The position numbers were made by a program, and so were the translations under genes. Of a DNA stretch of 64,000 nucleotides, positions 7,336-15,934 are shown piece by piece. The stretch is from an uncultured Prevotella sp. GTDB lineage: Bacteria; Bacteroidota; Bacteroidia; Bacteroidales; Bacteroidaceae. Under the pieces are notes generated by a model. The model saw only the letters and a program-made list of their open reading frames with translations. It made no database searches and was not told where the DNA came from. The stretch lies in contig ONTZ01000027.1 of assembly GCA_900320905.1 (NCBI GenBank), positions 1-64,000 of the forward strand. Direction: 5' to 3'. Within the stretch, counting starts at the first letter, position 1, and the number at the start of each line of letters is the position of its first letter.

Positions 7336-9393
7336 GTGTACAAGCCAACGATTAATTTGAAGCGCCCGGTCCTCGTGTTCCGTCAATTCGGAAACAAGGG
7401 CTACTCGCTCTTTGCCTGTCTCGGGCGGGAGGTGGTGTGCAGCGTACTTTCCGTAGCCACGCTGACCTACGCCTCTGCAGAGAGTGTCTCGACGGATCCT
7501 GTCGTGACAGATTCTGCAGCGATGATGACAGCCAGTGAGCGGATGCTCGACGAAGTCTGTGTGACAGGGTCGAGGGCGCCCCTGACCAAGAGTCAGGCTG
7601 CGAGAATGGTGACTGTACTGGATCGTGCCGACATTGCGCAGGCTCCCGTACAAAGTGTGAACGACTTGTTGAAATACGCCGTAGGCGTGGATGTCCGTCA
7701 GCGAGGCCCGATAGGTGCGCAGACGGACATCTCCATTCGTGGCGGTACCTCCGACCAGATTATCCTGCTACTCAACGGCATCAACATCTGTGATCCGCAG
7801 ACGGGACACAATGCGATGGATCTGCCAGTCGATCTCAGTGAGATCGTGCGTATCGAGGTGCTCGAAGGTCCGGCAGGGCGCATCTACGGTACGTCGTCGC
7901 TTGTGGGAGCCATCAATATCGTGACACAAGAAAGAGAAAAGGGTGATGCCGTCACCTTGCATGGTGAAGGGGGCTCGTTCGGCTATGTGAATGTTGGCGG
8001 AAGAGGTAAACTGCATAGCGGATCATTCATGAACACCCTTTCAGCCAACTATAGCCGCAGTGATGGCTATAGCCGTTCGAAGGCTGGTAGTCTGAATACC
8101 GACTTCAGCGGTTCAAAGGCATTCTATCAGGGGCAGTATGACGATGAGGCTTTTCGTCTGCACTGGCACTTGGGTATCGCTGACAAAGGCTGGGGTTCCA
8201 GCACCTTCTATGCCTCACCAAAATGGCAGGCCGACGACCAGTATGAGCATACCACGAAACTCTACTCTGCTATTCAGGCAGAGACGGAGCAGGGCCTGTT
8301 TCATCTCAGTGGAAACATCTATTGGAACCAGAACCGGGATCGCTATGAGGGTTACCGGGGACAGCCAGAGAAAATGAAATACAACTACAACCGCACCGAT
8401 GTCTATGGGGTGAGCCTCAGCAACTACTTCGACTGGGCGGCAGGACGTACAGCCTTCGGGGCAGAACTCCGCAACGAGGACTTGGTCAGCGGCAATCTCG
8501 GTGAGCCGTTGTCGCAGACGCACCATATCAGAGGCACGGACCGTGACTATACCCTTGGCGTGAACCGCACCAACATCAGCGGCTATCTGGAGCATAATCT
8601 GCTGCTTCACCATTTCACCATCTCTGCCGGACTGGTGGCGGTGAAGAACACGTGGAGCAATATGAACATGACCCTCTATCCGGGTATCGACATCAGTTAC
8701 CGTCCTCATCCTGCCTGGAAGATTCACGCCTCTTACAATACCTCACTCCGTATGCCGTCGTTCACGGAGATGTACTATAAACTGCAGGGTTACAGCGCCA
8801 ACCCCCACCTGAAACCCGAAGAGATGCGTGCCCTTGAGATTGGTATCACCTATCTGTCTCCACTTTTCACTTTTCACTCCACCCTTTGGCATCATCACGG
8901 GACGGATATGATCGACTGGATCATGGATACCTCAAAAGGGCAGGATGCCGTCTGGCAGAGTGTCAACCACACCAAGATCAATAGTATCGGTCTGGAGGCA
9001 GGAGCGCAATTGTCAATGGATAAATGGCAATTGTCGATAGATTACAGTTATATCAGTCAGGACAAGAAGCTGGAAATGAACATCGTGTCGCAGTATGCCC
9101 TCGAATACTTGCGCCATAAACTCGTGGCCCATGCGCGGATTCAACTATTAAAACCGCTATCGCTCAGTCTGAACTTTCGTTGGCAGGACCGTGTCGGTAC
9201 TTATACCGACTTCGACGGCATCGTCTGCGACTACAAACCCTATGCTCTGTTCGACAGCCGCCTCACCTGGCAGCAGCCTAAGTGGAAAGTATATCTGGAG
9301 GCCAACAACCTCTTCGACACCCGCTACCACGACTATGGCTTGGTGGAACAGCCCGGTCGCTGGCTCATTGCCGGCTTCTCCCTTGGGCTGTAA
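7336..9393 (+). CDS. TonB-dependent outer-membrane receptor, BtuB-like
   Basis: Outer-membrane active-transport barrel of 685 aa with the N-terminal plug (about 75-185; GTSDQIILLLNGINICDP, IVRIEVLEGPAGRIYGTSSL, GAINIVT) and a beta-barrel ending in an aromatic-rich strand (WLIAGFSLGL). The start is probably GTG at 7336, right after the dnaA stop. It gives an extended leader (NKGYSLFACLGREV then a hydrophobic stretch to about residue 45) of a kind seen on several Bacteroidetes TonB receptors. Length and plug resemble vitamin-B12 receptors, and the window also holds a B12-dependent reductase, but the substrate cannot be read from sequence. Codons at 8861-8880 are a heptamer repeat inserted in frame (LFTFHST). 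It ends 5 bases before convergent folA. Confidence 0.85.
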   Translation: MYKPTINLKRPVLVFRQFGNKGYSLFACLGREVVCSVLSVATLTYASAESVSTDPVVTDSAAMMTASERMLDEVCVTGSRAPLTKSQAARMVTVLDRADIAQAPVQSVNDLLKYAVGVDVRQRGPIGAQTDISIRGGTSDQIILLLNGINICDPQTGHNAMDLPVDLSEIVRIEVLEGPAGRIYGTSSLVGAINIVTQEREKGDAVTLHGEGGSFGYVNVGGRGKLHSGSFMNTLSANYSRSDGYSRSKAGSLNTDFSGSKAFYQGQYDDEAFRLHWHLGIADKGWGSSTFYASPKWQADDQYEHTTKLYSAIQAETEQGLFHLSGNIYWNQNRDRYEGYRGQPEKMKYNYNRTDVYGVSLSNYFDWAAGRTAFGAELRNEDLVSGNLGEPLSQTHHIRGTDRDYTLGVNRTNISGYLEHNLLLHHFTISAGLVAVKNTWSNMNMTLYPGIDISYRPHPAWKIHASYNTSLRMPSFTEMYYKLQGYSANPHLKPEEMRALEIGITYLSPLFTFHSTLWHHHGTDMIDWIMDTSKGQDAVWQSVNHTKINSIGLEAGAQLSMDKWQLSIDYSYISQDKKLEMNIVSQYALEYLRHKLVAHARIQLLKPLSLSLNFRWQDRVGTYTDFDGIVCDYKPYALFDSRLTWQQPKWKVYLEANNLFDTRYHDYGLVEQPGRWLIAGFSLGL
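8861..8880 (+). repeat. Heptamer repeat inside TonB receptor gene
   Basis: Tandem copies of the 7-mer TTTTCAC/T encode part of a barrel loop (PLFTFHST). Same family as the intergenic heptamers listed elsewhere in this window. Confidence 0.6.
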
Positions 9394-9398
9394 ATAAT

Positions 9399-9887
9399 TC
9401 AAGGCTCTGCCCTGACGTAATCCACAAACGAATAGGGGAAGTCGTGACGCTCATCTACGAGATGATCCTCACGGCTTTCTTCTTGCCAGCCTTCGTCGTA
9501 GGGCGGGAAGAAGGTGTCTGCTTCTGCAGGGGTGTCGTCAATCTCGGTGAGACAGAGGCGGTCGGCGATTTTCATGGCCTGTCGATAGACCGACGCTCCG
9601 CCGATGATGTAGATGTCCTCATCGGGGGTACAGTGAGTGAGGGCCTCTTCGAGGGAAGGATAGACCTCGCAGCCATCAAATGCCTTGGTGCTGCGGCTCA
9701 GGACGATGTTCCGACGATTAGGCAGGGCACCCTTCGGCAGGGAGAGAAACGTATTGCGCCCCATAATGATGGTGTGGCCCGTGGTGAGCGCCTTGAAACG
9801 CTTCAGGTCGTTGGGCAACCAATAAATCAGTTTGTTCTTAAAACCTATTGCTCTGTTCCGAGCCACCGCCGCAATAATACTAATCAT
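9399..9887 (-). CDS. folA: Dihydrofolate reductase
   Basis: Reduces dihydrofolate to tetrahydrofolate with NADPH, regenerating the cofactor oxidised by ThyA. 162 aa. Features: the N-terminal strand MISIIAAVARNRAIG, the acidic substrate-binding residue in LPNDLKRFK, the NADPH-site motif IIMGRNTFLSLP, RRNIVLSRS, and the C-terminal IIGGASVYRQAM loop. It lies downstream of thyA, separated by 16 bases made of heptamer-like AATTAAG units, so thyA-folA is an operon. The 3' end is 5 bases from the convergent TonB receptor gene with no room for a separate terminator. Confidence 0.95.
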   Translation of the reverse strand: MISIIAAVARNRAIGFKNKLIYWLPNDLKRFKALTTGHTIIMGRNTFLSLPKGALPNRRNIVLSRSTKAFDGCEVYPSLEEALTHCTPDEDIYIIGGASVYRQAMKIADRLCLTEIDDTPAEADTFFPPYDEGWQEESREDHLVDERHDFPYSFVDYVRAEP

Positions 9888-9903
9888 TACTCTTAATTCT
9901 TAA

Positions 9904-10698
9904 TTAAACACTGACTTCTGCTTTGATGTGTGGATGTGGGTCGTAGCCTACCAGTTCGAAGTCCTCGTACTGGAAGTCGAAGAGGCTCTTCACATCGGGA
10001 TTGATCTTCATCGTGGGCAACGGACGCGGCTCACGGGTGAGTTGGAGTCTGGCCTGTTCGATGTGGTTCAGGTAGAGATGCGTGTCGCCGGTGGTGTGGA
10101 TGAAGTCGCCAGCCTTGTAGCCCGTCACCTGTGCCATCATCTGGAGCAGCAGGGCGTACGAGGCGATGTTGAACGGCACGCCGAGGAAGGTGTCGGCACT
10201 GCGCTGGTAGAGTTGGAGCGACAGACGGTCTCCTGCCACATAGAACTGGAAGATGGTATGACACGGGGGTAGTGCCATCTCATTCACCTCTGCCACGTTC
10301 CATGCTGAGACAATCATACGACGCGAGTTGGGATTGTTCTTCAACTGATCCAGTACATACTGAATCTGGTCTATCGTACCACCTTTGTAATCGGGCCATG
10401 AACGCCACTGGTGTCCGTAGACGGGTCCCAGTTCGCCGTTCTCGTCGGCCCACTCGTTCCAGATGCGTACACCATGTTCTTGCAGGTATTTCACGTTGGT
10501 GTCGCCTTTCAGGAACCACAGCAGTTCGTAGATGATACTCTTCAGATGGAGTTTCTTCGTGGTGAGCAGGGGGAATCCGTCGTCGAGGTTGTAACGGCTC
10601 TGGGTACCGAAGATGCTGATGGTGCCAGTGCCAGTGCGGTCACCTTTCTCGGTGCCTTCGGTGAGAATGCGGTTGAGGATGTCTAAATACTGTTTCAT
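9904..10698 (-). CDS. thyA: Thymidylate synthase
   Basis: Methylates dUMP to dTMP with methylene-tetrahydrofolate. 264 aa, the usual short bacterial ThyA length. Visible motifs: [18 protein letters not shown] near the N-terminus, [11 protein letters not shown] for phosphate binding, the nucleophile Cys in [12 protein letters not shown], the [18 protein letters not shown] segment and the C-terminal [15 protein letters not shown]. The start overlaps the stop of the upstream RNA methyltransferase (shared ATGA, 10695-10698) and folA follows. Confidence 0.97.
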   Translation of the reverse strand: MKQYLDILNRILTEGTEKGDRTGTGTISIFGTQSRYNLDDGFPLLTTKKLHLKSIIYELLWFLKGDTNVKYLQEHGVRIWNEWADENGELGPVYGHQWRSWPDYKGGTIDQIQYVLDQLKNNPNSRRMIVSAWNVAEVNEMALPPCHTIFQFYVAGDRLSLQLYQRSADTFLGVPFNIASYALLLQMMAQVTGYKAGDFIHTTGDTHLYLNHIEQARLQLTREPRPLPTMKINPDVKSLFDFQYEDFELVGYDPHPHIKAEVSV

Positions 10699-11894
10699 TG
10701 TATGTCTATGATTTTAATTTCTTCTTTAGGTAGGTGTGTGGTCTTGATGCGCCAGGGCTTTGGGTAGAGGTTGTTGGCACGATTGCCGATATTCTTCGCC
10801 GGTCCGAGGGGGAAACCCTTGTAAGTCACCGTGACGATGCCACGCGGGGTGTTTGGGGACAATACGAGAGCCTCGCCACGGAGATAATGCAGTGCCTCTT
10901 GGTAGGGGAGGTCGACACGAGGGAAGACGCCTTGAGGAAGGTCGGTGGTGAGGATCTTTAATGAGGAATGAGAAATGAGAGTTTCTGCTTTCCCCTTCCT
11001 CATTTTGCGCAAGGCGCAAATGAACAGTCCTTCGCTGCGGGTAATGCCGGGGATAAAGCGATAGACGGGTGCGTCAAAACCTTCGAGTAGTGAGCCCGTG
11101 ATGTTCCAACTCGGATCAACGGGGATATCCAATGCTTCAGCCTCATAGGTATCGAGGATCCAACGTACATTCTCCTCGTTCTCCTTTGTATTATAGGTAC
11201 ACGTACTATATATTAAGATGCCGCCCGGATTCAGACACTCCCAGGCATCGGCAACAATCTCCCGTTGTAACCGCCAGCATTTCTCCACATTCTGCAGACT
11301 CCATTCGCTGATGGTGGCGGGATCCTTACGGAACATCCCCTCGCCAGAGCAGGGTACGTCGCAGAGGATGAGGTCGAACTTCGTCTTGGCCTTCTTGAAA
11401 TCACGCGGATAGTTGTTGGTGACGATGCAATTCTTGGCGCCCCACTTTGTGATGTTCTCCAAGAGTATCTGAGCGCGGGTAGGAACGGGCTCGTTGCTGA
11501 CGAGCACGCAATCCTCGGGCAAAACACTACGCATCGCCGTTGACTTCCCGCCAGGCGCCGCGCAGAGGTCGAGGACTTCTTTCATTTCTAATTTCTCATC
11601 TCTCATCTCCTTTAGGACATGGGTGACGAACATCGAGGCGGCCTCTTGGACGTAGTAGCAGCCCGCATGGAACAGCGGATCGAAGGTGAACTGCGGACGG
11701 CCCTCCAAATAAAAGCCCTCCTCGCACCAGGGAACTGTATTTAATGAGGAATGAGATTTCTCCTTTCTCATTATCTTCGGATTAATCCGGATGCTGACGG
11801 GGGCATCCTCGTTGAATGCCTCCATAAAACAGTTGAAGCGCTCCTCGCCCATCAACAGTCGCGTTTCCCGTATAAAATCCTCTGGTAATTGCAT
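10695..11894 (-). CDS. RsmB/NOP-family rRNA cytosine-C5 methyltransferase (RsmF-like)
   Basis: SAM-dependent 5-methylcytosine methyltransferase, probably acting on 16S rRNA. About 399 aa from the ATG at 11894 ([12 protein letters not shown]...). The longer frame to 11945 would cross the promoter at 11916-11923. SAM-binding motif [13 protein letters not shown], the motif [15 protein letters not shown] with one catalytic Cys, and [12 protein letters not shown] with the other. The C-terminal third ([35 protein letters not shown]) matches the RsmF-type RNA-binding tail. Three heptamer-repeat stretches (10960-10981, 11583-11610, 11743-11772) sit in frame and encode Ser/His- or Lys/Glu/Met-rich linkers. 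Confidence 0.9.
   Translation of the reverse strand: MQLPEDFIRETRLLMGEERFNCFMEAFNEDAPVSIRINPKIMRKEKSHSSLNTVPWCEEGFYLEGRPQFTFDPLFHAGCYYVQEAASMFVTHVLKEMRDEKLEMKEVLDLCAAPGGKSTAMRSVLPEDCVLVSNEPVPTRAQILLENITKWGAKNCIVTNNYPRDFKKAKTKFDLILCDVPCSGEGMFRKDPATISEWSLQNVEKCWRLQREIVADAWECLNPGGILIYSTCTYNTKENEENVRWILDTYEAEALDIPVDPSWNITGSLLEGFDAPVYRFIPGITRSEGLFICALRKMRKGKAETLISHSSLKILTTDLPQGVFPRVDLPYQEALHYLRGEALVLSPNTPRGIVTVTYKGFPLGPAKNIGNRANNLYPKPWRIKTTHLPKEEIKIIDIQ
10960..10981 (-). repeat. In-frame heptamer repeat in RNA methyltransferase gene
   Basis: Plus strand reads AATGAGG AATGAGA AATGAGA G. In the minus-strand gene it encodes LISHSSL, between the SAM domain and the C-terminal domain. Confidence 0.65.
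11583..11610 (-). repeat. In-frame heptamer repeat in RNA methyltransferase gene
   Basis: Degenerate 7-mer run (minus strand GAGATGA GAGATGA GAAATTA GAAATGA) encoding [11 protein letters not shown] just before the SAM motif [10 protein letters not shown]. Confidence 0.6.
11743..11772 (-). repeat. In-frame heptamer repeat in RNA methyltransferase gene
   Basis: Copies of AATGAGG/AATGAGA on the plus strand followed by their inverse, encoding [11 protein letters not shown] in the N-terminal part of the protein. Confidence 0.6.
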
Positions 11895-11915
11895 ATTCCG
11901 TGCAACTTTTCTGCG

Positions 11916-11923
11916 CAAAATTA
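11916..11923 (-). promoter_or_regulatory. Promoter -7 element for the methyltransferase-thyA-folA operon
   Basis: Minus strand TAATTTTG, 22 bases before the ATG at 11894. It is divergent from the promoter at 11968-11975. Confidence 0.6.
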
Positions 11924-11933
11924 CTAAAAAAGC

Positions 11934-11962
11934 CACAGATTCCACAGATTTTCATAGATTAT
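11934..11962. repeat. Short repeat of CCACAGATT type
   Basis: Degenerate copies CCACAGATT CCACAGATT TTCATAGATT lie between the two divergent promoters at 11916 and 11968. Probably another member of the short tandem oligomer elements that fill spacers in this genome. Confidence 0.45.
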
Positions 11963-11967
11963 TTTGT

Positions 11968-11975
11968 TATCTTTG
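11968..11975 (+). promoter_or_regulatory. Promoter -7 element of the ECF/PspC operon
   Basis: TATCTTTG, 58 bases before the ATG at 12034. Confidence 0.65.
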
Positions 11976-12033
11976 CAACTAATTAGTGTTTTGTTACGTC
12001 AAACGGCTGTAGAAATCAAAAAACAAGAGAGAT

Positions 12034-12735
12034 ATGAAAAAGTATTTAATCGCAATCGCAATGGTGCTCACGCTCGGACAGAATGCCGACGCAGCAGCAC
12101 AGAAGCATCGCCACACGCCCCGTACGGAGCAGGTGGATTCTTCCAAGAACAAAAAGGATGCTATTGAAGCCTTTTCTGACACTACATCTGCAGCAGATGC
12201 TGAAGATGCTGAGGACGACAAGTACATTACCTATCGCCGTGGCACGACCTATTCGAGCAGCGGCGATGTGGAAGAACTCAAAGACGTGATGGACACCGTA
12301 GGCGGCTTCTTCGCCCCTTGGATGGCAGTCAGTATCGTTGCCATCGTCGTCATCTTCCTCCTGGCTCCACTACTGATCATCATCGCCATCTTCTACTTTG
12401 TCAACAGGAATCGGAAGGAGCGCTATAAACTGGCACAGATGGCCATCCAGAACGGACAGCCTATCCCCGACGAGATATTGAAGGATAATGATGGCAATTT
12501 CCTGACTAGTGAGTATCAGTCAGGCATCCGACAGATGTTCGTAGGTGTGGGTCTCGCCATTTTCCTCGGCATCATCCTCGGCGAACTCGGTATCGGCATC
12601 GGTGCACTGGTGTTCTTCATCGGACTGGGTAAGTGGTTTGTGGCCCGTCAGTCGAGAAACACTGGCAACGACCCGCTGAATAATGTAAGGAACAATAATA
12701 GTAATAACAACAACTCAAATATATCAGAATTATGA
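12034..12735 (+). CDS. DUF6249-like membrane protein of an ECF sigma operon
   Basis: 233 aa. Signal peptide about 1-21 (MKKYLIAIAMVLTLGQNADA). Then a charged Asp/Glu-rich region (about 45-70), a long hydrophobic segment about 95-130 (VSIVAIVVIFLLAPLLIIIAIFYFV), an amphipathic stretch (KLAQMAIQNGQPIPDEIL) and a second hydrophobic pair about 167-200. The C-terminus is Asn-rich. The layout, with the GQPIPDEIL segment, resembles proteins called DUF6249; that assignment is from memory. Its stop overlaps the PspC start (ATGA, 12732-12735). Being first in an operon with PspC and an ECF sigma factor suggests a cell-envelope stress role, but no biochemical activity can be assigned. Confidence 0.75.
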   Translation: MKKYLIAIAMVLTLGQNADAAAQKHRHTPRTEQVDSSKNKKDAIEAFSDTTSAADAEDAEDDKYITYRRGTTYSSSGDVEELKDVMDTVGGFFAPWMAVSIVAIVVIFLLAPLLIIIAIFYFVNRNRKERYKLAQMAIQNGQPIPDEILKDNDGNFLTSEYQSGIRQMFVGVGLAIFLGIILGELGIGIGALVFFIGLGKWFVARQSRNTGNDPLNNVRNNNSNNNNSNISEL

Positions 12736-12923
12736 CAAAGAGATTGATGCGCTCTAACGACAGAGTGATAGCAGGTGTCTGCGGCGGAATCGCCGAGTAT
12801 ATGGACTTCGACCCCGTGATGGTGCGTATCGCCTATGCCTTCCTCACCATCTTCACAGCCTTCTGCGGACTCATCTTCTACATCGTGCTGTGGCTCGTGA
12901 TGCCCGAGAAGAGACTCTATTGA
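12732..12923 (+). CDS. PspC-domain small membrane protein
   Basis: 63 aa, almost entirely a PspC domain: the RSNDRVIAGVCGGIAEYMDFDP signature, then one long transmembrane segment (about 33-57) and a short basic tail. PspC proteins sense or respond to membrane stress in proteobacteria. In Bacteroidetes, short stand-alone versions are common. Overlaps the upstream gene by 4 bases and precedes the sigma factor by 6 bases, so the four genes 12034-13842 are one transcription unit. Confidence 0.9.
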   Translation: MTKRLMRSNDRVIAGVCGGIAEYMDFDPVMVRIAYAFLTIFTAFCGLIFYIVLWLVMPEKRLY

Positions 12924-12929
12924 TTACAG

Positions 12930-13469
12930 ATGGCGGCACTCACTGACATAGCCCTCGTGACGCAGGTGGCGGTATTCCACAACAAGCGGGCCTTTGACCA
13001 ACTTGTACGGAAATACCAGTCACCTGTGCGCCGGTTCTTCCTGAACCAGACATTGGGCGATGAGCAGTTGAGCGATGACCTGGCCCAGGAGACTTTTATT
13101 AAAGCCTATGTGAACATCACCAATTTCAAGGGTATCTCAAGTTTCTCCACATGGCTCTTCCGCATTGCCTACAACGTGTTCTACGACGAGGTGCGGAGCA
13201 GGAAACAGACGGATGACCTTGATTCGAGGGAAGTGGCACGGATGTCAGCGCTCTCAGGCGATGCAGGCTTGCAGATGGACCTCTATCAGGCTCTCGCGCA
13301 ACTGAAAGAGGTGGAGCGCACCTGTATCACCCTCCAACTGGTGGATGGCCATCCGATCGACAAAATCAGTGACATCACGGGCCTGCCCCAGAACACCGTG
13401 AAGTCTCACCTGAAACGGGGCAAGGAAAAACTGACAGATTATTTAAAAGCCAATGGATATGACAGATAA
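12930..13469 (+). CDS. ECF-type RNA polymerase sigma factor
   Basis: 179 aa with sigma region 2 about 20-85 (AFDQLVRKYQSPVRRFF, LAQETFIKAYVNI, FSTWLFRIAYNVFYDE) and region 4 about 115-170 (CITLQLVDGHPIDKISDITGLPQNTVKSHLKRGKEKL, a helix-turn-helix). The start ATG at 12930 follows the PspC stop. The last 17 bases overlap the next gene, a membrane protein that may be its anti-sigma partner. Probably directs a small envelope-stress regulon and its own operon. No second autoregulated promoter was recognised. Confidence 0.93.
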   Translation: MAALTDIALVTQVAVFHNKRAFDQLVRKYQSPVRRFFLNQTLGDEQLSDDLAQETFIKAYVNITNFKGISSFSTWLFRIAYNVFYDEVRSRKQTDDLDSREVARMSALSGDAGLQMDLYQALAQLKEVERTCITLQLVDGHPIDKISDITGLPQNTVKSHLKRGKEKLTDYLKANGYDR

Positions 13470-13842
13470 AGACAATATATTAATCGAGGATTTCTTCAAG
13501 CAGGCTGCACAGCAGCAGATTGAAGACAATGGTTTCACGAAGCGGGTGATGAAGAGCCTGCCTGAGAGTCCACAGGAAAAGGCCCACCGACTGTCTCTCC
13601 TCTGGACGGCGTTTTGTGTGGTGCTGAGTGTGGTGCTTTTCTTCGTCTTCGGGGGATGGGGGGCATTGAAGGCCAGTATACTGGTAGCCGTTCAAGGGGT
13701 ACTCACCTCACTGAGTGTCTTCCTTACCACGGCTCCGACGACTGAGGTTCCTCTGAATCCTGTGGTGCTTCTTTTGGCTGCGGGCTTTGTATTAATTTAC
13801 CTTCCGTATCGAACATTCCGTAAGTTGTCCGCAGTACTTTGA
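13453..13842 (+). CDS. Putative membrane anti-sigma partner (DUF5056-like)
   Basis: 129 aa. The N-terminal cytoplasmic part (about 1-45: DNILIEDFFKQAAQQQIEDNGFTKRVMKSLPE) resembles short Bacteroidetes proteins called DUF5056. Three hydrophobic segments follow (about 50-68, 73-95, 102-118). It overlaps the sigma factor gene by 17 bases, the arrangement expected of a cognate regulator; the anti-sigma role is inference. ATG at 13453 is used, and 13459 is an alternative. Its 3' 119 bases overlap, tail to tail, the end of the PorE-like gene on the other strand, so the two messages are complementary there. Confidence 0.75.
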   Translation: MDMTDKDNILIEDFFKQAAQQQIEDNGFTKRVMKSLPESPQEKAHRLSLLWTAFCVVLSVVLFFVFGGWGALKASILVAVQGVLTSLSVFLTTAPTTEVPLNPVVLLLAAGFVLIYLPYRTFRKLSAVL

Positions 13843-15793
13843 ACTCGGTGCGGCGGTTCAACTGGTTACACTGTTCCTGCTGTTCCTCGGGTAGTTTGGC
13901 GATGAAATCTTCGGTCAGCACATCGCCACCCTTGAGGAACTCATATCTTTCTGCCACCTTTCTCTTGATAGTCTTGGGCTTGCCCTCACCGTAGCCCTTC
14001 GGTGTCAGACGGTCTGCGGCAATACCATGTTCAATCAGATAGCCCACTACACTCTCTGCACGGCGCTGTGAGAGGCGTTCGTTATACTGGTCGGAGCCTT
14101 TATAGTCAGTATGTGCCGACAGTTCGATGGTCACATTGGGATTCTCGTTCAGGAGTTTCACGAGTTCGTCGAGGGCGGTAGCAGACTCTGGGCGCAGCGT
14201 TGCCTTGTCGAAGTCGTAGAAGATGTTCTCTATCAGCACAGGCGCAGCGATGTTGGCGAGGGGGAATTGCAGTACGTATTCCTCCGATTCCGTCACCGGC
14301 TCGACACGCAACTGTTCCTGATGGTTCAAAAAACCCTTGCAAGTGCCCAGCAGCACATAGTCCACCCCCGGTTTGATCTCCTGCGTAAACGAGCCGTCGC
14401 CACGCACGCTGAGTTTCAGGTTCGTACCGTCGTTACCCACCATATAGACCACGGCGTCTGTCAGTTCGTAGCCGTCCTGCTCATATACCCAGCCCTTCAC
14501 CGTCTGCACGATCTCGGGATTGAAGAAACTGTAGATATGATCCAGTCCTCGGTTGTCGCCACGACTCGATGAGAAATAGCCCTGATTGAGCAGTCCCTCG
14601 AAGGTCATCCCGAAGTCATCGCCCTGTGAGTTCAACGGGAATCCCGGATGTTCTATCGTCCAACCGACGGTCTTGGGTTTGGCTATGAAGATATCCAGTC
14701 CGCCAAGTCCCGGATGCCCGTCGCTGGAGAAGTATAAATCTCCGTTGGGACGGAAGGTGGGGAACATCTCGTCGCCTGCCGTATTGATGAGGGCTCCCAG
14801 ATTCTCCACTCCTCCTGTCTCGCTACCTGAAAGGAGTTGGCAGCGCCAGATATCCAGACCTCCCATGCCCCCAGGCATGTCGCTCACGAAGTAGAGCCAC
14901 TCCCCGTCAGGTGATACGGCAGGATGGGCGAAACTTGAGAGTGTGTCCTTCGAGATGTTCAGTTCCTTGGGCTTGCTCCATGCGGCATCACTGCGGCTAG
15001 ATACGGCGATGGTGGCATAGCGGGGATATTGCGGGTCGGTCTTGCATTGTGTCAGGTACATCGTCTTACCGTCGGGCGAGAAGCAGCACGCGCCTTCATC
15101 AAAGGCGGAGTTCAGTTCCGAGTCGATGCTCTGCGGTTTGCCCCATTTCCCTTTCTCGTCCTTCTGTGCCCAGAAGATGTCGGAGGGTTTCGAACCAGTG
15201 ATACCGCTGTACTCGTCACCCTGTGCCTGGTTTCGGGTGGAGGTGAAGAAGAGTTGGTCGTTGTCATCGCCAGTGAGGGCAGGGGAGTAGTCGTCGCGCC
15301 GTGAGTTGAAGAGGTCCATGCGCTTCACAGTGTATTTTGACCCTTCTTTCTTCCACTCTGGAGCCATCTTAGCGGCTTCGAGACCGTTCTTCGCCAGCCC
15401 CAGGATCTCTTCATTGGGCAGTGAGTCGATGGCTGTCTGGAATTGTTTTCCTGCCTCTTTGTAATTGCCGGTCTTCATCAGTTGTTGCGCCAGTCGCAGG
15501 TGCGTCAACGAGTCGGCCTGCTTGTAACGGATCACGTTCTTGTAGGCGGTGATGGCCTTGTTGGTATTGTTGATTCTCCGATAGCACTCTGCCATCTTAG
15601 CACTCAGTTGTCCACGTTTCTCTTTCTCCTTTGAGGGTGTTGCTGAATAGGCCTTCCTATACTGTGCCGCCGCGTCATAATACTCTCCGATGGCATAGTA
15701 TTTCTCTGCCTTCTTCAATGCCTGATCTGCCCCGCAGCCCGTGAGCAGCAGGGAGGAAATGGCAACGGATGCTATGATGAGAATCTTTCGCAT
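13724..15793 (-). CDS. porE: PorE-like OmpA-family lipoprotein (type IX secretion component)
   Basis: 689 aa. Lipoprotein signal with lipobox LLLTGC (Cys20). TPR region about 25-135 (YYAIGEYYDAAAQYRKAY and repeats), a PD40/WD40-type beta-propeller about 150-410 (repeated FSPDGKTMYLT, VSPDGEWLYFVSD, FRPNGDLYFSSDG), a carboxypeptidase-regulatory-like domain about 415-500, and a C-terminal OmpA domain about 520-660 (NIFYDFDKATLRPES, LSAHTDYKGSDQYNERLSQRRAESV) that binds peptidoglycan. This order and length match PorE (PG1058) of Porphyromonas, which anchors the type IX secretion machine to the cell wall. A PorG-like gene is at 49852. The 3' end overlaps the convergent membrane protein gene by 119 bases. 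Confidence 0.85.
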   Translation of the reverse strand: MRKILIIASVAISSLLLTGCGADQALKKAEKYYAIGEYYDAAAQYRKAYSATPSKEKEKRGQLSAKMAECYRRINNTNKAITAYKNVIRYKQADSLTHLRLAQQLMKTGNYKEAGKQFQTAIDSLPNEEILGLAKNGLEAAKMAPEWKKEGSKYTVKRMDLFNSRRDDYSPALTGDDNDQLFFTSTRNQAQGDEYSGITGSKPSDIFWAQKDEKGKWGKPQSIDSELNSAFDEGACCFSPDGKTMYLTQCKTDPQYPRYATIAVSSRSDAAWSKPKELNISKDTLSSFAHPAVSPDGEWLYFVSDMPGGMGGLDIWRCQLLSGSETGGVENLGALINTAGDEMFPTFRPNGDLYFSSDGHPGLGGLDIFIAKPKTVGWTIEHPGFPLNSQGDDFGMTFEGLLNQGYFSSSRGDNRGLDHIYSFFNPEIVQTVKGWVYEQDGYELTDAVVYMVGNDGTNLKLSVRGDGSFTQEIKPGVDYVLLGTCKGFLNHQEQLRVEPVTESEEYVLQFPLANIAAPVLIENIFYDFDKATLRPESATALDELVKLLNENPNVTIELSAHTDYKGSDQYNERLSQRRAESVVGYLIEHGIAADRLTPKGYGEGKPKTIKRKVAERYEFLKGGDVLTEDFIAKLPEEQQEQCNQLNRRTEFKVLRTTYGMFDTEGKLIQSPQPKEAPQDSEEPQSSEPW

Positions 15794-15915
15794 ACCTTCA
15801 TATAACGAAAGAACCAGCCCATTTATTGCCTTGGGGTGATATCCTGACGATGCGCACAGTCGATAAAATATCTTAATTTCTTTCGCTTATCTGTCTGTCG
15901 TAACGGGATTATATG

Positions 15916-15923
15916 TAAATTTG
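15916..15923 (+). promoter_or_regulatory. Promoter -7 element of the GH97 gene
   Basis: TAAATTTG ends only 11 bases before the ATG at 15935, so the transcript leader would be very short. Confidence 0.5.
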
Positions 15924-15934
15924 TAGGCACAAAG

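Noticed and set aside
9282-9896. Plus-strand open frame opposite folA (204 codons)
   Set aside because: Lies antisense to the clearly recognisable dihydrofolate reductase gene and shares its 3' end region with the TonB receptor gene; no independent support.
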